The position numbers were made by a program, and so were the translations under genes. From Papaver somniferum (taxonomy: Eukaryota > Streptophyta > Magnoliopsida > Ranunculales > Papaveraceae): a stretch of DNA of 64,000 nucleotides. How positions within the stretch are numbered: position 1 is the first letter of the stretch; each line of letters starts with the position of its first letter. The DNA lies in NCBI RefSeq assembly GCF_003573695.1, contig NC_039360.1, positions 123,652,336 through 123,716,335 on the forward strand, given 5' to 3'. The notes under the pieces are model-generated. The model saw nothing but the letters and a program-made list of their open reading frames with translations, did not search any database and was not told where the DNA came from. This document shows positions 10,962 through 21,495 of this stretch, in pieces.

Positions 10962-13359
10962 TTTCTATTTCAGTTGGTGGCCCTTATCCTGATGCGTGGG
11001 TGTCAATTATCCACCCCATTCCCCTTATAGTTATAACCCTAAATATAGAAACACTTTCTCTTCTTAATCATTTGGTTTGTCCGAGAAGGAGAGGAAAGAG
11101 AAGCGGCAGTTCGAGTGTTCGACTGCTGAATTTCATGGCGATAAAGCTGAAATCGAATGGATGGTACTGTTTCGATTGTGATGCTGATTTTTGGAATTAC
11201 ACAGATGGAGGAAGATTGGGTTCGAATCAGCAGTCAGGGATTGAAATTGGCTGGGGGTAATGAAGTGTAGCTGCTGCTGTTTGAATCAGAGATGAAATTG
11301 GGATGAAATCGAGAGAAGATCGAGAAGGTACAAAAGGGTTTTAGCTGAACTGATTTTGAGTTCAAGATAGAGTACGATGGTATGCAGCTGAAATGGTTTT
11401 GAAGTTGAGTTTACAAGTCAGGGAATGTGCAAAATGGTTTGTGTGGAATTGTAGTTGAGTTGTAGGTGAACAAGCGGTGTAGGCTTTTGCAAGGATGGGC
11501 TGTAATGGGCATGAGCTGAATGGCAGGAAAGATGCAAAGGAAGTGGAAGCTATGATGCTATTATGGAAGTTGTGTGTAGATGTCCTGCTGCAGAAGGCAT
11601 TAGAGTTGCAGTTGGTGGCTGAGCTGAGTGATTCTGGGGTTAGATGTATGTTAGGACTACATCTAGAGACTCAAAACAAGAGCAGGTGTTGGTGCTAGAG
11701 CTAAGATGGCAGTGAACTGTTGTTGCAGTTGAGATGTTTGTGATGGCTAGAAGAATAGGTGATCTGCGAAGGATGAATGCTTAGGATTTGAACTGAGGCT
11801 GAAGCTGGTGCTGGTGATTGTTGCAGGGAAGTAACCGATGAAGGCACTGGTGGGGATTCAGAGGTTATGGATCTGTTGAGTTTATAAAGCTGAGATGTTG
11901 CTGACAAGTGTTAGATATGAATTTGCTTGCAGCAGTCTATGAGAATGGAAGTTGTTGATGGAATGATGACTCAAGGGATTTGAATGACTGAAACTTACAG
12001 GGAAGAGCTTGAGCTGAACTGATGATGCTGAGAAGAGTATGGAAAGGTTGCAGCTGCAAACTATTGCTGATACAGTGAAGCCATAGTCATAATGGCTGTG
12101 ACAGTGTTGCAGCTGTATGAAGACAGAATGCGGAGTTTGTGGCGTGAGCATGAACTGGTTATGGAATTGTAATGTACCAAGGTGGTGCAACACAAGCTAA
12201 GGCATGGTGCAATTTGAATGATATTGCAGCTGCAGTTGGTGATAGAAGTGGTAGTGCATATAGTCAGCCCTGTAGCAGGAGGTCCGTGCAGAAATGGAGT
12301 TTGACCCTGACCGGAGTTTGAACTTCTGGCTTTGACCGGGGTTATTTTGGTGGGATTGACCCTAGAGGAGATGGGCTTTTGGCTTGGACTTCACACAAGT
12401 TTGAGTATTTTATATTCAAAGAGGAGTCGCAAGTGAAGGATATAAGAGGGTTTGAGAACACCACACAGATCTTATCTTTACTTCTACTATTATTCTAGGG
12501 TTTAGAAACATGATAGGTTTTATTTTTGTTCTTGTTATGAACTCCTTTGATATGAGTACCTAGTTTTCTTTTGGTTATGGATTAATTTGATTTCACGATA
12601 CATGTTTCTTGTTTGATACATTAGTTTTGTCTCAATATTATCGATTATGATTCACTAGAAATATCGCCATGTATGATTGAATGTTTGTTTTGTCAAGTTG
12701 CAAATTGGTAGAACTCACATGCATATCTATTGCTAGATTAGGGTTATTATACGCAAAAGTGATAATTCCTGATTGCAAGTAGCATAAATATGATTATAGT
12801 TTGTAGTGATATATTCTTATGATCATATGTGAACCATAACCTTTGTTAAATCGGATAAGTGCTTTTACACGTTTGATTGCTTTGATTGGCCTGATTTCAT
12901 AAAACTTAATTGCATCTAGGGAATTAAACTTGATTTGTGCTTTTACACGTTAGGTTGTTCTCTTAGATAGAACTCATACTCGCATCTTTTAATGTGTTTG
13001 TTGATGACAAGAGGAAATTAGCGGGATATTCTTGCGATCAAGGTATCCTAGGGCCTTTGATAATGAGAGATTAAATATAAATTCTAGTTATTAAGACAAG
13101 AACGTGTTAGTGAATGAAAATGAATCCTTAATCAATATCTTCACATCTTAGATTTGATTTGTCTACTTTTCTTTGTTTTGCTTTTATTTTATTTTAGTAT
13201 ATAAAAATAAGAAAACCCCCCATTGTTTTATGTAGGAAACTGAAACATATTGACAACCTTAGTCCTCTCTGTGGAACGATCCTTTCTTGCCCTTGCTATA
13301 TTATATATTTTGAGTAGTGAGAAAGTGTAATTTATTTTTGACGCATATGACAGCGATCA
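10962..13359 (+). repeat. E2 5' LTR, second part
   Basis: Matches the 3' LTR from about 19100 to 21495. It includes a TATA-like TATAAG at 12441-12446, mirrored at 20577 in the 3' LTR, and ends ...GCGATCA. Reading frames such as the one at 11000-11260 occur in both LTRs and are not genes. Confidence 0.9.
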
Positions 13360-13364
13360 AATTT

Positions 13365-13381
13365 TGGCGCCGCTGCCGGGG
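13365..13381 (+). promoter_or_regulatory. E2 primer-binding site, tRNA-Asp
   Basis: TGGCGCCGCTGCCGGGG lies five bases after the LTR end. It differs by one base from the complement of the plant tRNA-Asp 3' end, as is usual for Athila-lineage elements. Confidence 0.88.
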
Positions 13382-13564
13382 AGGCAGTGGTTGTCACTTG
13401 TTTTTGGTTTCTTATTTTTAGTTTTGTTTTTACTTCTTATTATTTTCTGGTTTTGACGTAGTTTTGAGAACTCTTGTTTCAGGTACTTGTCACATAGAAG
13501 GAGCATACTGGAGCAATGGATACGGTTTTAACCTCCTCAACACTATGACGATTTCCCACCATCT

Positions 13565-14938
13565 ATGGGATACGATCGGAAGCAATTTATTGGCTATGAT
13601 CAATATCCAAGAGCTTATGGTGATTTTCATACATACCAACAACAACCTGGTAGTGGGTATGTAAGTCAAGCACCTAGGTGGGACAATTCTACTTCCAATT
13701 TGCTTTATCCGAGATGTATGAATGCTATAAATTTACTGAACATCGCACAAACCAATTTCTGCAACACTTTTTCTTACCCGACTCCAGATCGTAGTTATGA
13801 TCATTCACCCATTCAAAGGGAAGAGTCATGGGAAAGAGAGCCTATTGTAGCCAATGGTGGTAAGCGTGTGAACGTTAGAAAACTTGCACATAAATTATAC
13901 AAGTTGGAAGATGATGGAGCCTCGGAAGAGTTTGTCGATGAAATTAGTAGGACCATTCGTATGGAGCTTAAACGGCGTCGTGATAAAGGATGAGAAACCG
14001 ATGAAGATTCTTATTACGGTGAGTCTGAAAATGAAGATGAGTGTGTTGAAAAGGACCAAACTTTGGAGATATTTGATGACACTAGTGTAGTAGACTCAAC
14101 TCTTTATCTTTATAATGATCAAGCACCTATTCAAAAGGTACATGAGTATGATGAAACTAGTGTTTTACAGAATTTCGTTGCAACAAGGTTTGAATCTAAT
14201 GAAGACGAAAAGGATTATGTTGACACTTGTGTAGATTGCTCAAGCATTGATCTTTATAATGATCAAGAGCCTATTCAAAGGGTAGAGCTTGAGGATGATG
14301 CATTTTTGAGTCTTCTAAAAAAGTTCCTTATAACGAAATTTGGAGCCGTAAAAGAGTATGTGCCTTACAACAAAGAGGAGTGTGTTGAGAATGAAACCGA
14401 TATGACCAATATTCTGGAAGACCCAATTGAGCTTGCAAAGGATTGTAATGATGATGTTGATGTCGAGACTTTGGTTAAGGCAGAAATGAACGAAGAATGC
14501 TTGCAAGGTTTGATAGAGGACCACGATGTGCAATAGGTAAGTAATTCACGTGAGTTATTTAAGGATGAAGAGGATAGCATAACACAAGAGTTGCAAGGTT
14601 TGTCTAACCCTTTGCCTATTAATCCTTGTCCTTTACCTCTTATTGGCTTGAATGTATGTGCTTCGAGAATATTGTTAAGTGATTTTGTTTCTCGATATCC
14701 ACCATTAGCAACATTTGATTCTCATACTATGAATGTTTGCAAGGAAGAAACCATAGAAGTTCCTGATTTTTATGTTCTTTATACACTTCCAAGTGTAGAA
14801 AAGACTAAGTGTGGGGGAAACTTCTATTGGGCTATAGCTTCACTTTTGCTTTATTATACTAATGTTTGTGTGATGTTACTATTTGCAAAACAGGTTACAT
14901 GGAAGGATCCCCAACTTTTCAGATTATTGGTGTATGGG
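13565..14938 (+). pseudogene. E2 internal ORF, N-terminal part, two in-frame stops
   Basis: One frame stays open from 13565 to the solo LTR at 14939 apart from TGA at 13991 and TAG at 14534. The start is rich in Tyr, Gln and Pro, then basic (SRTIRMELKRRRDKG), then strongly acidic. The motif YNDQ[AE]PIQ[KR] occurs twice (near 14115 and 14260) and a relative, YDHSPIQRE, near 13800. Close to the end a hydrophobic run (FYWAIASLLLYYTNV...) precedes AKQVTWKDPQLFRLLVYG, the segment shared with E1. No gag zinc knuckle, protease or polymerase motif is visible. I do not recognise the domain. It could be an env-like remnant of an Athila element, but that is a guess. Confidence 0.55.
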
Positions 14939-16474
14939 TGTTATAGTATTTCGATTGCGGTAAATAAGAGTTCGTTGCTCGGAATTGTAAAGATTAAAAA
15001 CATAAAAATATATACAAACATTTGTCACAGGATCAAGAGATACTGGGACTCAGGATGTCACCAATTCTTATACTCATGCGATTCAATTATTAATTCTAGA
15101 CAATTAAAGCTTATATTGATAACAAATATCGACTCTTACTTTGCCAAAAATAGATTTTGTAAAGTATTATATGTAAATCATAAGCATGATGCATCAAGAA
15201 TCTCATGGATTAAGCATACATCATCAGACAAAATCACAAATAATCAAAAAAAATCATAATTCCATTCATAATAGTGCAAATAGTCATAAAAGAATTAAAT
15301 AAAAATTACTCATACATACAGAATGGTTTCTTCCATCATCCCAGTATTGGGGTTTAGCTATTCATATTAATCATACACTCAAAATATTAATTCAAAGATC
15401 AAAGTGTGATCAAAAGAGTCAAAAGTTATAAAACAGTGGTTCTGTGACCCACAAAATACGTCCAGAAAGAAACGATACCAGGGAACTGCAGTAAAACAAC
15501 GACACTCCGCTGCTGCTGGTGACGCTGCGGAAAATAAGACTGCTCTGTGCAGTCTGTTCTTCGTGTTCTTCAAGGTCCTCTAATGGCAGCAGCAGCAGCA
15601 GGTGGGAATTGTTGTTAATCCTTCTTCTTCGCTCCTCTGCGTCCCAAACCTTCCCCAAACTCTTGATAACTTTTCTAAGACTCGAACCAGCCTTTTTATA
15701 CCCAGCAAAACCCACAAATCCGAGTTTATCTATGAATATTCTTTTTATTCTCTTCGGTCAACAGTTGAGAGAAAATCTCTTTTTTAGCTTATGTACGCGT
15801 CCCTGGTTGTTACAATTATTCTTAGGATTCAGTAAATATCCCATAGAAGATATTCTCTATCCTAACTTTCCCTTATCTGCACGTATCTCGCAGAACCAAC
15901 TCCACAGAAGACCCGTGAAAGATAGCCCTCTGTTTTGCTTGGAATCGACGATTCAACCCAATTGGATCGAGGAAATTTCCCATAAAAGCTCTGTTAAGTC
16001 CATTAGAGTCCATCCTAATTGATATTGGCGATTGAATCTCTCCCAAAATAGCCTAACAATCGAACCCTAAATTCTGTTCTCGTTGGAAACATTTTCCCGC
16101 CAAAACGTTAATTTGAAATGTGAAGAAGGATGCCCCATATCCTCTGATGGGGTGCGAATAGCAAGTGGGGCTGAAATAAAATTATTGGGTGGAAATAACC
16201 AAAACTTGGGTGCCTTTAGTAATTTTTCTGGGATATTTTCCGCACTTTTTCGGGGTTCCTCCGGGGTATTTCTGGGGTGTCTCTGGCATACTTCTGGGGA
16301 GCTTCTGGTACGTTATCTACGGAGGTTCAAATGCCACATTTTAAGCCAATTTCGCCACAAAAGCTTATTTCTCCAAAAACACCTACAAAGACATAAAATA
16401 ACCAAATAAGTACAAAATCGAGCACTAACAAAATATACAATTGGGACAAATTAGACACATAAATGCTTCTATCA
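14939..16474 (-). repeat. Solo Gypsy LTR inserted in the E2 ORF
   Basis: 1536 bp, TG...CA on the plus strand, flanked on both sides by ATGGG (14934-14938 and 16475-16479), a 5-bp target duplication. On the minus strand it starts TGATAGAAGCATTTATGTGT, nearly the start of the E3 LTR, so it belongs to a related family. With no internal region, it is what remains after LTR-LTR recombination. Confidence 0.88.
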
Positions 16475-16479
16475 ATGGG

Positions 16480-16620
16480 GAATTCGTCGTGCAAGTCGGG
16501 ATGACGACTTTAAACCAAGCGCTAAATGGGAGGCAACCCATACGATCAGTATTTCTTGTCTTATTTTTATATTCTTGTTTCGTTTTTAGCTTTTTCTTGT
16601 CTTGTATTTACTTTTTCTAA
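16480..16620 (+). pseudogene. E2 internal ORF, C-terminal part after the solo LTR
   Basis: Skipping the solo LTR and one target copy, the frame resumes in phase and runs 46 codons to TAA at 16618-16620. It reads EFVVQVGMTTLNQALNGRQP and then about 26 mostly hydrophobic residues that could form a membrane anchor. The DNA here is T-rich, which biases any frame towards hydrophobic residues, so the anchor is tentative. Confidence 0.45.
16526..16541 (+). other. E2 hairpin ATGGG-N6-CCCAT
   Basis: The counterpart of E1 1894-1909. The reading frame relative to this element differs between E1 and E2, so the conservation is of nucleotides rather than of protein. Confidence 0.7.
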
Positions 16621-16680
16621 TTTCTTGTCGCATATCATTATACGATTTCCCACCTTGACTTTCTTTGGACGATTCAATTT

Positions 16681-16716
16681 ACATTGAGGACAATGTAAAG
16701 TTTAAGTGTGGGGGAG
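16681..16716 (+). other. E2 hairpin ACATTG-N4-CAATGT and inner purine tract
   Basis: The dyad at 16681-16696 is followed by AAAGTTTAAGTGTGGGGGAG. The same order is seen in E1, and the tract resembles a second, internal polypurine primer 2 kb before the LTR. Confidence 0.75.
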
Positions 16717-16739
16717 AGGTTAAGCATTTGCATTGTAAA

Positions 16740-18732
16740 ATTTTCAAAATTTTCAGCTTTTGTGTAAATTAGTGAATAAAAAAAACTCCAACTTGTAGTT
16801 AGTATAGAGTCACATAGTATACATATCGCTAAGATTACATCGAGATTCTCGTAAGAGTGACTGGACTTAGAGATGACAGAGAACATGATCGGGTTTCTTA
16901 CTTGTATGAGAGTTAAAGTTGGATTTAACCATGCCAGTGGAAAATAAGGTGCACATTGAATTCGGTATTAGAGTTCTGGTCCCCTATAGTGGAGACTACC
17001 CATGTTACATCATGAGAGGCACCGACCTTCAATTCTTTGTACCTGTCTAAATTTGTGCTTTTAGAGTGTGTGTCACCGTACATAATCTCCGGGTAGAATG
17101 GTGAGATACCCAACCTCCCACCAATAGAAGCATTATTTTGATCTCTTGAGTGATATTTTATCAATCATGATGGTGACATCGAATTGCTAACTTACATGCC
17201 ACTTGTAATCTTGTTCGCAGTTAGCACCATCCACTTTATCTCTCTCTACACCAACATGTCCATAGAAACACCATCATCATCAACAATAGGAGCATCACAA
17301 ATTCGAAGGAAAGTTGAAGACGTTCAAGGTTTACAAGCAACGGTACATAAATGAGCAGGTTTCAGATTCAAGTAAAGCAACAAGACAATGACCAGAATTT
17401 TTACAAGTTGAAGACTATTGTACAAGAGCGAAGATTATTAAGATGAGAGTTCAAGGAGTTTATGATATCGAGACATACAAGTTGTGAAGAATCGAGCGGT
17501 AAAGTACTTACACCATGGCCATTGTACTTGCATTTTTATTTATCTTTATTTTATCTTATTTGTATATTATTTTCTCTACTAGGAAAAAAAAACTTGGGAC
17601 ATGGTCATTTTTATGCTAAGTCCCTTGTCAAAAAAAAATGAAAAAAAAAGAAGAAAAAACAAAGAAAAAAAAAGAGACAAGAGAAAATTTTGTTAGGTTT
17701 ATTATTTTGTTTTGTTTTGGTTTTGTTTTTATTTTGTATTTGTTTTATTTTTCTTGTCTCAATAAAAAAAAAGAAAAAAAAAGATATAAGAAAAATCCTT
17801 TGTATTATATTTTGGGTTTGTATAGTTCGTCTTTAGTTTTGTATTCTTTCAATAAAGCCAATGGAAAGAAGGAATATCCACAATGAAGTTTCAAGCAACA
17901 AGGAATTAGAGGAAAGAATCACATTGTCAAGATTATACGAAGTTCAATATTTCATCATCAAGAGTTGAAAACCGAAGACGAAGATGAAGACAAGGATTGA
18001 AGACCGAAGACGTTTCTATGGATGCTGTGAGAGTGGTGCTAACTGCACGTCGAACGGATAACGAGGTAAGTAAGCATATTCCCACCTTCGTTAAGTGGTT
18101 TATTTCCTTTCTTAAAGATCGTCAGAAAAAAGGGTTTTCAAAATGAATAAAAGATGTGGGTTTTCAAAACAATTCGGAGGGTTTTTACCTTCCTACTATT
18201 CAACATGTAGCAGGATTCTCTCTTCACTCCTACCTGGACACATGTGTGACCCCATAAAAAGCTATTTATTATTGAGAGCAACTTCATAAAACCCTTTCTT
18301 GTGAGGCAGAGTCGAGATTTTCGATCACTCCGAACCCGAATTTCTTTCGATAAGGGATGGTTATTTCTCTCTCAAATTTTAAGGATGAGATTGTGTTCAT
18401 TTATGTGTCTAACTTCTTATTACTAGTTTGCAGAATCTCTATGTCTTCTTAGCGCGTTGGATGCTATATATCATTTCAGAGAATTAGTAAGTTGGAAAAG
18501 TAGGTTTTGTGGGTATATCTCTAGTAAACCCTCACGAGACTAAAACTCGTCCACTAGGGACACCTAGGGGTTTAAAGGATTGCTATACGTGTTAAGTGTG
18601 ACCGTATCCTCGACGACACGAAGTTGCATGTATGTTTCGCCTATTGCATTAGAGCCCCTTCCCCAGCCTCTCTTTTTTTCTTTTCCATGCCATGCCTCCT
18701 TATCCATTTTTAGAATTATTTTGTTTGATTTG
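16740..18732 (+). other. E2 long 3' non-coding tail
   Basis: No reading frame of interest. It includes A-rich low-complexity DNA (about 17580-17800) and GAAGAC-rich repeats (about 17960-18030). Such long tails are common before the 3' LTR in Athila/Tat elements. Confidence 0.6.
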
Positions 18733-18767
18733 CTCGAGGACTAGCAAAGTCTAAGTGTGGTGGAATT
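18733..18767 (+). promoter_or_regulatory. E2 CTCGAG box and polypurine tract
   Basis: CTCGAGGACTAGCAAAG, then TAAGTGTGGTGGAA, then the LTR start TGATAGGTGTC. The block is shared with E1. Confidence 0.85.
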
Positions 18768-21495
18768 TGATAGGTGTCTAAAACACCTTGATATTTATCT
18801 ATTGTTTATGCTGTCTTTGCTTAGTTTTCTTGTAAATTATGTATCTTATTATTGCTTTTGAGTGTTATAGGTACTTTGGAGTCATTGGAGAAAAAAGAAG
18901 TGGAACTCGCTCAAATACTGGATTTTCTCATATCAACTTGAAGAGGACGAAAAGACGAAGCCAATGGTGAAAGAATGAGGCCATTCCGACTTCATATGAA
19001 GAAGCTGCGAGCTTTTGAAGCGTAGCAGAGTTGCGGAATGTGTTAACTGAATTGAGATGAACTGTCAGTCTCACAGGACTGACAATGGAATTGAAATCAC
19101 TGAAGGTTTGCTATTTCAGTTGGTGGCCCTTATCCTGATGAGTGGGTGTCAATTATCCACCCCATTCCCCTTATAACCCTAAATAGAGAAACACTTTCTC
19201 TTCTTAATCATTTCGTTTGTCCGAGAAGAGGAAAGAGAAGCGGCAGTTCGAGTGTTCGACTGCTGAATTTCATGGAGATAAAGCTGAAATCGAATGGATG
19301 GTACTGTTTCGATTGTGATGCTGATTTTAGGAATTACACATATGGAGGAAGATTGGGTTCGAGTATACTTAGAAATCAGCAGTCAGGGATTGAAATTGGC
19401 TGGGGGTAATGAAGTGTAGCTGCTGCTGTTTGAATCAGAGATGAAATTGGGATGAAATCGAGAGAAGATCGAGAAGGTACAAAAGGGTTTTAGCTGAATT
19501 GATTTTGAGTTCAAGATGGAGTATGATGGTATGCAGCTGAAATGGTTTTGAAGCTGAGTTTACAAGTCAGGGAATGTGCAGAATGGTTTGTGTGGAATTG
19601 TAGTTGAGTTGTAGGTGAACAAGCGGTGTAGGCTTTTGCAAGGATGGGATGTAATGGGCATGAGCTGAATGGCAGGTCAAGATGCAAAGCAAGTGGAAGC
19701 TATGATGCTGTTATGGAAGTTGTGTGTAAATGTCCTACTGCAGAAGGCATTAGTGTTGCAGTTGGTGGCTGAGTTGAGTGATTATGGGGTTAGATGTATG
19801 TTAGGACTACAGCTAGAGACTCAAAGCAAGATCAGGTGTTGGTGCCAGTGAACTGTTGTTGCAGTTGAGCTGTTTGTGATGACTAGAAGAATGGGTGAGC
19901 TACGAAGGATGAATGCTTAGGATTTGAACTGAGGCTGAAGCTGGTGCTGGTGATTGTTGCATGGAAGTAACCGATGAAGGCACTGGTGGGGATTCAAAGG
20001 TTATGGATCTGTTGAGTTTATAAAGATGAGATGTTGCTGACAAGTGTTAGAACTGAACTTGCTTGCAGCAGTCTATGAGAATGGAAGTTGTTGATGGAAT
20101 GATGACTCAAGGGATTTGAATGACTGAAACTTACAGGGAAGAACTTGAGATGAACTGATGATGCTGAGAAGAGTATGGAAAGGTTGCAGCTGCAAACTAT
20201 TGCTGATACAGTGAAGCCATAGTCATAATGGCTGTGACAGTGTTGCAGCTGTATGAAGACAGAATGCGGAGTTTGTGGCGTGAGCATGAACTGGTTATGG
20301 AATTGTAATGTACCAAGGTGGTGCAACACAAGCTAAGGCATGGTGCAATTTGAATGATATTGCAGTTGCAGTTGGTGATAGAAGTGGTAGTGCATATAGT
20401 CAGCCCTGTAGCAGGAGGTCCGTGCAGAAATGGAGTTTGACCCTGACCGTAGTTTGAACTTCGGGCTTTGACCGGGGTTATTTTGGTGGGCTTGACCCTA
20501 GCGGAGATGGGCTTTTGTCTTGGACTTCACACAAGTTTGAGTGTTTTCTATTTGAAGAGGAGTCGCAAGTGGAGGATATAAGAGGGTTTTAGAACGCCAC
20601 ACAGATCTTATCTTTGCTTCTACTATTATTCTAGGGTTTAGAAACATGATAGGTTTTCTTTTCCTTCTTGTTATGAACTTCTTTGATATGAGTACCTAGT
20701 TTTCTTTTGGTTATGGATTAATTTGATTTCACGATACATGTTTCTTGTTTGATACATTAGTTTTGTCTCAATATTATCGATTATGATTCACTAGAAATAT
20801 CGCCATGTATGATTGAATGTTTGTTTTGTCAAGTTGCATATTGGTAGAACTCACATGCATATCTATTGCTAGATTAGGGTTATTATACGCAAAAGTGATA
20901 ATTCCTGATTGCAAGTAGCAAAAATATGATTATGGTTTGTAGTGATATATTCTTATGATCATATGTGAACCATAACTTTTGTTAAATCGGATTAGTGCTT
21001 TTACACGTTCGATTGCTTTGATTGGCCTGATTTCATAGAACTTAATGCCATCTAGGGAATTAAACTTGATTAGTGCTTTTACAGGTTAGGTTGTTCTCTT
21101 AGATAGAACTCATACTCGCATCTTTTAATGTGTTTGTTGATGACAAGAGGAAATTAGCGGGATATTCTTGCGATCAAGGTATTTTAGGGCCTTTAATAAT
21201 GAGAGATTAAATATCAATTCTAATTATTAAGACAAGAACGTGTTAGTGAATGAAAACGAATCCTTAACCAATATCTTCACATCTTCGATTTGATTTGTTT
21301 ACTTTTCTTTGTTTTGCTTTTATTTTATTTTAGTATGTAAAAATCAGAAAACCCCCCATTGTTTTATGTAGGAAACTGAAACATATTGACAACCTTAGTC
21401 CTCTCTGTGGAACGATCCTTTCTTGCCCTTGCTATATTATATATTTTGAGTAGTGAGAAAGTGTAATTTATTTTTGACGCATACGACAGCGATCA
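18768..21495 (+). repeat. E2 3' LTR, complete
   Basis: 2728 bp from TGATAGGTGTCTAAAACACC to ...CAGCGATCA. It provides the uninterrupted reference for the MULE insertion. TATAAG at 20577-20582 is a candidate promoter element. Confidence 0.92.

Larger units (their letters stand above)
5725..21495 (+). mobile_element. E2: large Athila-like Gypsy element, pol-less, with two nested insertions
   Basis: The 5' LTR (5725-6059 plus 10962-13359) and 3' LTR (18768-21495, 2728 bp) match base for base over long stretches. A primer-binding site follows the 5' LTR and a polypurine tract precedes the 3' LTR. The internal region has one broken ORF and a long non-coding tail but no reverse transcriptase or integrase. 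The 5' LTR lacks the first 14 bases present in the 3' LTR, so no target duplication can be read. Later insertions are a Mutator-like element in the 5' LTR and a solo LTR in the ORF. Confidence 0.88.

Noticed and set aside
11000..11260. Conserved open frame present also at 19146-19409
   Set aside because: The two copies are simply the two LTRs of E2; identity there reflects LTR origin, not coding selection.
16549..16620. C-terminal hydrophobic run of the E2 ORF as a definite transmembrane anchor
   Set aside because: The DNA is T-rich, which makes any frame hydrophobic; E1's similar run is in a different frame relative to the conserved hairpin. Kept only as a tentative note.
17638..17886. Lysine-rich open frame
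   Set aside because: It is an A-rich low-complexity tract in the E2 tail.
19130..19160. CTGATGAGTGGG resembling a hammerhead ribozyme core
   Set aside because: No matching GAAA core strand or stem partner at suitable spacing, and the other LTR copy reads CTGATGCG.
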